Positions 59,396-64,000 of a stretch of 64,000 nucleotides of DNA are shown here, piece by piece (position 1 is the first letter of the stretch; each line of letters begins with the position of its first letter). The notes under the pieces were generated by a model. The model had not been told where the DNA came from. It ran no database searches and saw nothing but the letters and a program-made list of their open reading frames with translations. A program made the translations under genes and the position numbers. This DNA comes from Streptomyces sp. CA-278952 (lineage in GTDB: Bacteria > Actinomycetota > Actinomycetes > Streptomycetales > Streptomycetaceae), in assembly GCF_028747205.1 (NCBI RefSeq), contig NZ_CP112880.1, positions 2,542,001 to 2,606,000 on the forward strand, in the 5' to 3' direction.

Positions 59396-61030
59396 TCACT
59401 TGACGGTGATCTCTTCGTAGACCGGGACGCTGAACGGGTTCAGCGCGACGTTGTCGACCCGGTCCGAGTAGCCGGCGCTGCCGTTCTGGTACCAGAGCGG
59501 GATGACCGGCATCTCCGTGACGAGGATCTTCTCCGCGTCCTGGAAGGTGGTGACGGCCTTCGCCTTGTCGGTCTCGGCGTTGGCCTTGTCGATCAGGCCG
59601 TCGAACTCCTCGTTGCTCCACTTGCCGTCGTTGGACGGGGCGTTGGTGTAGTAGAGCGGCTGGAGGAAGTTCTGGATCAGGGGGTAGTCCATCTGCCAGC
59701 CCGCTCGCCAGGCGCTCTTCAGCTTCTGGGTGGAGACCTGGGCGCGGAAGTCGGCGAAGGTGCCGACGGGGCCGCCGACGCAGGCCTTGTTGTCGCCCAT
59801 GACGTTGTTGATGCTGTTGCAGACGGCGTCGACCCATTCCTTGTGGGAGCCGGTGTCCGCGTTGTACGAGATCTTCAGCCGGCCGCCGGGGATGCCGCCG
59901 CCCTCGTCGATCAGCTTCTTGGCCGCGGCCTTGTCGTACGTGCACTCCTTGCCGCAGAGGCCCTTCTTGAAGCCGCCCTCCTCGCCGAGGACCGGGGAGG
60001 TCCAGTCGGAGGCGGGGGTGCGGGTCTTCTGGAAGATCTGGTCGGTGATCTGCGGCCGGTTGATCGCCATCGAGAGACCCTGGCGGACCTTGCGGGCGTC
60101 GTCGGTGTCCCACTCCTTGTCGTAGAAGGGGAAGGCCAGGGTCTGGATGATGCCGGCGGGGGTGTTGATGTACCGGTCGCCGAGGTCCGCCTCGACGTTG
60201 CGGAGCTGGGAGGCGGGCACGTCGTCGACGAGGTCGAGGTTGCCCGACGTCAGGTCGGTGTAGGCGGTGTTGTTGTCGGTGAAGACCTTGAGGTCGACGC
60301 CGCCGTTCTTGGCCTTGTCGTCGCCCGGGTAGTCGTCCCACTTGCGCAGGTTCATCGAGGAGCCCTTGGCGTACGACTCGATGGTGTACGGGCCGTTCCC
60401 GACGGGCTTGGAGAGCCAGGCGTCGTGGTCGTCGTAGAACGCCTTGGGCAGGGGGACGAAGGCGGAGTAGCCGAGGGTGTCAGGCCACAGGGAGAACTTC
60501 TGGGTGAGCTTGGCGGTGAAGGTCAGGTCGTCGACGACCTTCAGGCCGGACAGGGTCTCGGCGGAGGCGGAGCCGGACTCCGGGTGGACCTTGTCGTAGC
60601 CCTCGATGTACTGGAAGAAGTAGGCGTTCTTCTGGTTGTTCTTCAGCGCGGCCCCGTAGTTCCAGGCGTCGACGAAGGACTTGGCGGTGACCTTCTCGCC
60701 GTTGGAGAACGTCCAGCCGTCCTTGAGCTTGATCGTGAAGTTCTGGGAGTCCGTCGAGTCGATGGACTCGGCGACCATGTTCTCGGCCTCGCCGGTCTTC
60801 GGGTCGTAGCGGATCAGGCCGCGGAAGACCATGTCGAGGACCTTGCCGCCCTGGACCTCGTTGGTGTTGGCGGGTTCCAGCGGGTTCTGCGGGTCTCCCC
60901 AGGAGGAGCTGACGATGCCGTCGGCGCCGCCGCTGCCGCCGTCGTCACCGCCACCGCCACCGCAGGCCGTGGCTGTCAGGGCGACGGCCACCGCACATGC
61001 GGCCCACCTGACCTGTGTGGCTCCGCGCAT
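59396..61030 (-). CDS. peptide-binding lipoprotein (family 5)
   Basis: A 544-residue solute-binding protein. The lipobox A-T-A-C puts the lipid on Cys23; a Gly/Asp linker follows, then the family 5 fold with L-V-D-D-V, A-F-P-F-Y-D-K-E-W and W-Q-M-D-Y-P-L-I-Q-N-F. It captures oligopeptides at the outer membrane face. The ATG follows AGGAGG. First gene of the left-hand transporter operon. Confidence 0.93.
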   Translation of the reverse strand: MRGATQVRWAACAVAVALTATACGGGGGDDGGSGGADGIVSSSWGDPQNPLEPANTNEVQGGKVLDMVFRGLIRYDPKTGEAENMVAESIDSTDSQNFTIKLKDGWTFSNGEKVTAKSFVDAWNYGAALKNNQKNAYFFQYIEGYDKVHPESGSASAETLSGLKVVDDLTFTAKLTQKFSLWPDTLGYSAFVPLPKAFYDDHDAWLSKPVGNGPYTIESYAKGSSMNLRKWDDYPGDDKAKNGGVDLKVFTDNNTAYTDLTSGNLDLVDDVPASQLRNVEADLGDRYINTPAGIIQTLAFPFYDKEWDTDDARKVRQGLSMAINRPQITDQIFQKTRTPASDWTSPVLGEEGGFKKGLCGKECTYDKAAAKKLIDEGGGIPGGRLKISYNADTGSHKEWVDAVCNSINNVMGDNKACVGGPVGTFADFRAQVSTQKLKSAWRAGWQMDYPLIQNFLQPLYYTNAPSNDGKWSNEEFDGLIDKANAETDKAKAVTTFQDAEKILVTEMPVIPLWYQNGSAGYSDRVDNVALNPFSVPVYEEITVK

Positions 61031-61140
61031 GAAGTGCCTCCTAGAGTCATCGAGTAGCTCAATGCCTCATACCACCCCATGACGCCATGTATCGCATGCG
61101 GGCTTACCCCGTACGGGCGGGACGCGAAGCGGACGCGACG

Positions 61141-61170
61141 ATGCCCGGTCCCCCTCGGGGAACCGGGCAT
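61141..61170. terminator. terminator between the two peptide transporters
   Basis: An inverted repeat (ATGCCCGGT...CCCC and GGGGAACCGGGCAT, one bulge) between the bldKE-like stop and the downstream lipoprotein gene, so the two ABC systems are likely separate transcription units. Confidence 0.7.
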
Positions 61171-61194
61171 CCGCCGTTCAGGAACCGCCGGCGA

Positions 61195-62337
61195 TCACGC
61201 CGCGTGCACGACGTCGCGCTCCTCGGCGAAGTGGCACGCCGACTCGTGCGTGGCGGGAGTGGTTCCCGCGACGAAACGCTCGGGGATCGCCAGCAGGGGC
61301 TCCTCCGTCGCGCAGCGCTCCTCCGCCTTCCAGCACCGGGTGCGGAAGCGGCAGCCCGAGGGCGGGTTCGCCGGTGACGGAACGTCACCGGTCAGGATGA
61401 TCCGGTCGCGTCCCTCACGGGCCGACGGGTCGGGGACCGGGACCGCCGACAGCAGCGCCTGGGTGTAGGGGTGCGTCGGGTGGTCGTAGATCTGTGTGTC
61501 CGTACCGATCTCGGCCATCTTGCCGAGGTACATGACGCCGACCCGGTCGGAGATGTGCCGGACGATGGACAGGTCGTGCGCGATGAAGAGGTAGGACAGG
61601 TTGAACTCGTCCTGGAGCTTCGCCATCAGGTTGATGACCTGTGCCTGCACCGACACGTCGAGCGCGGAGACCGGCTCGTCGCAGATGATGATCTCCGGGT
61701 TGAGCGCGAGGCCGCGGGCGATGCCGATGCGCTGGCGCTGACCGCCGGAGAACTGGTGCGGGTACCGGTTGATGTACTCCGGGTTCAGCCCGACGACGTC
61801 CAGGAGCTCCTGGACGCGGCGGCGCCGGTCGCCCTTGGGGGCCACCTCGGGGTGGATCTCGAAGGTCTCCCCGATGATGTCGCCGACCGTCATCCGCGGG
61901 TTCAGCGAGGTGTACGGGTCCTGGAACACCATCTGGATGTTGCGGCGCACGGCCTTCAGCGCGCGGCCGGACAGCTTGGTGATGTCCTGGCCCTTGTAGA
62001 AGACCTCGCCGGCGGTGGCCCGCTCCAGCGTCATCAGGAGCTTGGCGACCGTGGACTTGCCACAGCCGGACTCCCCCACGATGCCGAGGGTCTCACCGGC
62101 GTACAGGTCGAAGGAGATCCCGTCGACGGCCTTGACCGCGCCGATCTGCCTCTTGAAGAGGACGCCCTGGGTGAGCGGGAAGTGCTTGACGAGGTTCCGC
62201 ACCTGGAGGATCGGCTCGCCCTGGCTGACGGGCGCGTCGATGGCGGCTACGGCCTCCGCCTCGGTCACGGCGTCCACGGTCTCCACGTCGGAGACGTTCG
62301 GGGTGGCGTCCACGGGCTCCTTCTTGAGCTCAGCCAT
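61195..62337 (-). CDS. bldKE: oligopeptide ABC transporter ATPase (BldKE-like)
   Basis: 380 residues. Walker [10 protein letters not shown], signature S-G-G-Q-R-Q-R-I, Walker [12 protein letters not shown], and the C-terminal Cys domain. An acidic N-terminal extension of about 35 residues (KEPVDATPNVSDVETVDA) distinguishes it from its paralogue. It overlaps the upstream ATPase by 8 nt. The bldK name rests on gene order and on the S. coelicolor arrangement of bldKA-E followed by a second peptide operon, which I recall. Confidence 0.75.
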   Translation of the reverse strand: MAELKKEPVDATPNVSDVETVDAVTEAEAVAAIDAPVSQGEPILQVRNLVKHFPLTQGVLFKRQIGAVKAVDGISFDLYAGETLGIVGESGCGKSTVAKLLMTLERATAGEVFYKGQDITKLSGRALKAVRRNIQMVFQDPYTSLNPRMTVGDIIGETFEIHPEVAPKGDRRRRVQELLDVVGLNPEYINRYPHQFSGGQRQRIGIARGLALNPEIIICDEPVSALDVSVQAQVINLMAKLQDEFNLSYLFIAHDLSIVRHISDRVGVMYLGKMAEIGTDTQIYDHPTHPYTQALLSAVPVPDPSAREGRDRIILTGDVPSPANPPSGCRFRTRCWKAEERCATEEPLLAIPERFVAGTTPATHESACHFAEERDVVHAA

Positions 62338-63388
62338 GGATCGTCTCCTTCCAGAAGTGGCACGCGCTGCCGCGGCCGACGAGCTCCAGGCCGTCCTGCT
62401 CGGTCACCGGAGTGAGCGGCGGGACGTCGGTGCGGCAGATGTCCTGTGCCATGGGGCAGCGCGGGCTGAAGGCACAGCCCGCGGGGATACGCGTCAGGTT
62501 GGGCGGCAGGCCCTTGATCGCGTAGAGCTCCTGGCCCTTCTGGTCCAGGCGCGGGATCGATTCCAGCAGGCCCTTGGTGTACGGGTGCGCCGGGCGGCTG
62601 TACAGCTCGCCGACCGGGGCCGTCTCCACGATCCGGCCCGCGTACATCACGGCGATCTTGTCCGCGACGTCGGCGACGACGCCGAGGTCGTGGGTGATCA
62701 GGATGAGCCCCATGTTGTACTCGCGCTGGAGCTCGGCCAGCAGGTCCATGACCTGGGCCTGCACCGTCACGTCGAGCGCGGTGGTCGGCTCGTCCGCGAT
62801 GATCAGGTCCGGCTCCAGGGCCAGCGCCATGGCGATCATGATGCGCTGGCGCATACCGCCGGAGAACTGGTGCGGGAAGTCCGCGATACGGGCGGCCGCC
62901 GCCGGGATCTTGACCTGGTCCATCAGCTCGATGGACTTGGTCTTGGCCTCCTTCTTGGAGAGGCCCTGGTGCACACGGAACATCTCGCCGAGCTGGTAGC
63001 CGACGGAGAGGACCGGGTTCAGCGAGGACAGCGCGTCCTGGAAGATCATCGCGATCTTGCGGCCGCGGATCTTCCGGCGCTCCTCGTTGGACATCTTCAG
63101 CATGTCCTGGCCGCGGAAGAGGATCTCGCCCTGCGTGATCTTCCCCGGCGGCATGTCGAGGATGCCCATGATGGTCTGCGCGGTCACGGACTTGCCGGAG
63201 CCGGACTCGCCGAGCACGGCGAGCGTCTCGCCGGCGCTGACGGTGTAGTTCACACCGTTGACCGCCTTGGCCACACCGTCGCGGGTGTGGAACTCCACGT
63301 GCAGGTCACGGACGTCGAGCAGTGGACCGTCGCCACTCACGGACTCCCGCGGTGCGGGGACGTGAGCCGTCTTGTCGATGGTGGTCAC
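62330..63388 (-). CDS. bldKD: oligopeptide ABC transporter ATPase (BldKD-like)
   Basis: 352 residues. Walker [11 protein letters not shown], signature F-S-G-G-M-R-Q-R-I, Walker [14 protein letters not shown]-terminal G-C-A-F-S-P-R-C-P. The GTG at 63388 follows GGGAGG. In S. coelicolor BldK imports an extracellular signal needed for aerial growth. Permease and ATPase genes here are in the same order and strand. Confidence 0.78.
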   Translation of the reverse strand: MTTIDKTAHVPAPRESVSGDGPLLDVRDLHVEFHTRDGVAKAVNGVNYTVSAGETLAVLGESGSGKSVTAQTIMGILDMPPGKITQGEILFRGQDMLKMSNEERRKIRGRKIAMIFQDALSSLNPVLSVGYQLGEMFRVHQGLSKKEAKTKSIELMDQVKIPAAAARIADFPHQFSGGMRQRIMIAMALALEPDLIIADEPTTALDVTVQAQVMDLLAELQREYNMGLILITHDLGVVADVADKIAVMYAGRIVETAPVGELYSRPAHPYTKGLLESIPRLDQKGQELYAIKGLPPNLTRIPAGCAFSPRCPMAQDICRTDVPPLTPVTEQDGLELVGRGSACHFWKETIHG

Positions 63389-63399
63389 GAACGCCTCCC

Positions 63400-64000
63400 T
63401 CAGCGCATCTTGGGGTCGAGGGCGTTGCGGACCGCATCGCCGAACATCAGGAAGGACAGCACCGTGATCGAGACCATCACCGAGGGGATGACCAGGACGT
63501 ACGGCGCGTTGCGGAGCTGGTCCTTCGCAGCGGACACATCGATGCCCCACGAGACCGTCGGCTCGGCGAGGCCGATGCCGAGGAACGACAGGGTGGCCTC
63601 GGCGGCGATGTAACCGCCGAGCGCGATGGTGGCGACCACGATCACCGGAGCGATGGCGTTCGGCAGGATGTGCCGCGTCAGGATCCGGAAGGTGGAGGCG
63701 CCGAGCGCCTTGGCGGCGACCACGTAGTCGGCCTGCTTGATCGTGATGACCGAGCCACGGGCGACACGGGCGATCGACGTCCAGCCGAGGAAGGCCAGCG
63801 AGAGGATCACGACCCACACCGAGCGCTTCTCGAAGCTGGTCAGGATGACCATGGCGCCGACGATGAAGGGGACGCCGAAGAAGACGTCGGTGATGCGGGA
63901 CAGGATCGTGTCGATCCAGCCGCCGAAGTAACCGGCGAGCATGCCGATGACCAGGCCGGTGATGGTGACCGCGAGGGTCACCACGACGCCGACGGTGATC
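63400..64000 (-). CDS. bldKC: oligopeptide ABC transporter permease (BldKC-like, partial)
   Basis: The C-terminal part, at least 200 residues, runs off the right edge of the window. Several helices and the EAA loop A-A-K-A-L-G-A-S-T-F-R-I are visible; it ends G-D-A-V-R-N-A-L-D-P-K-M-R. The substrate-binding and first permease genes should lie just beyond 64000. Confidence 0.78.
   Translation of the reverse strand, partial: ITVGVVVTLAVTITGLVIGMLAGYFGGWIDTILSRITDVFFGVPFIVGAMVILTSFEKRSVWVVILSLAFLGWTSIARVARGSVITIKQADYVVAAKALGASTFRILTRHILPNAIAPVIVVATIALGGYIAAEATLSFLGIGLAEPTVSWGIDVSAAKDQLRNAPYVLVIPSVMVSITVLSFLMFGDAVRNALDPKMR

Overview
The window is chromosomal DNA of a high-GC actinomycete, almost certainly a Streptomyces. 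The evidence is strong G/C third-position bias, many GTG starts and start-proximal TANNNT promoters, a SapB/AmfS-type class III lanthipeptide morphogen locus, and a BldK-type oligopeptide permease. From recalled gene orders, the co-location of an amf-like locus with bldK-like genes suggests a relative of Streptomyces griseus; this is inference. I saw no rRNA, tRNA, CRISPR array, prophage or insertion sequence. The chromosome is core-like, with one accessory-looking block at about 37.2-48 kb.

Layout. 0-6.6 kb: an alpha/beta hydrolase, a small acidic protein, then a block conserved across actinobacteria (TetR regulator, DUF3107, MiaE_2-type ferritin-like protein, DEAD-box RNA helicase). 6.7-13.6 kb: hydrolase, NYN-domain protein, a 50-residue protein behind a structured leader, MarC, a PHP-domain enzyme, a zinc-ribbon protein, an MFS exporter and a SUFU-like protein. 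13.6-19.8 kb: a metal/magnesium group (CorA behind a long leader with a possible leader peptide, a soluble MgtE-N/CBS protein, DUF1003, Mrp/ApbC). 20-25 kb: the sigE-type sigma factor, zinc anti-sigma, HtrA and TatB envelope-stress unit. 25-36 kb: O-methyltransferase, DUF3117, enoyl-CoA hydratase, TagI, DivIVA-like protein, FolP2-like, LOG-like, dapE, an envelope protein, a secreted Gly/Ala protein, dapC, fdxA and GNAT. This order resembles the M. tuberculosis Rv1170-Rv1231 neighbourhood as I recall it.

36.3-48 kb: a SirB1-like protein, then the morphogen cluster: an orphan-type LuxR regulator (amfR-like, with a TTA codon), two ABC exporter halves (amfA, amfB), the precursor peptide gene amfS (43 aa) and the synthetase amfT. 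These are followed by an ArsR-type regulator, an MFS transporter and an acetyltransferase. AmfT should phosphorylate, eliminate and cyclise AmfS, the AmfA/AmfB heterodimer should export it, and AmfR should switch the operon on. A strong stem-loop between amfS and amfB probably raises the peptide-to-transporter ratio.

48-55 kb: a peptidoglycan-binding-domain protein, DUF6113, mshB (mycothiol), a small membrane protein, an S9 peptidase and a membrane protein with a probable one-base frameshift. 55.2-64 kb: two tandem, paralogous oligopeptide ABC transporters, all on the minus strand. The right-hand one (bldKC-D-E order, cut by the window edge) fits BldK, which in S. coelicolor acts upstream of SapB production.

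The most unusual observations are: the possible Mg-responsive leader ORF ahead of corA; a leaderless 16-codon ORF facing the peptide-transporter operon; at least ten leaderless promoters; a CTG start for the RNA helicase; tandem copies of gene 3' ends including their stop codons; and the structure of the amf locus itself.
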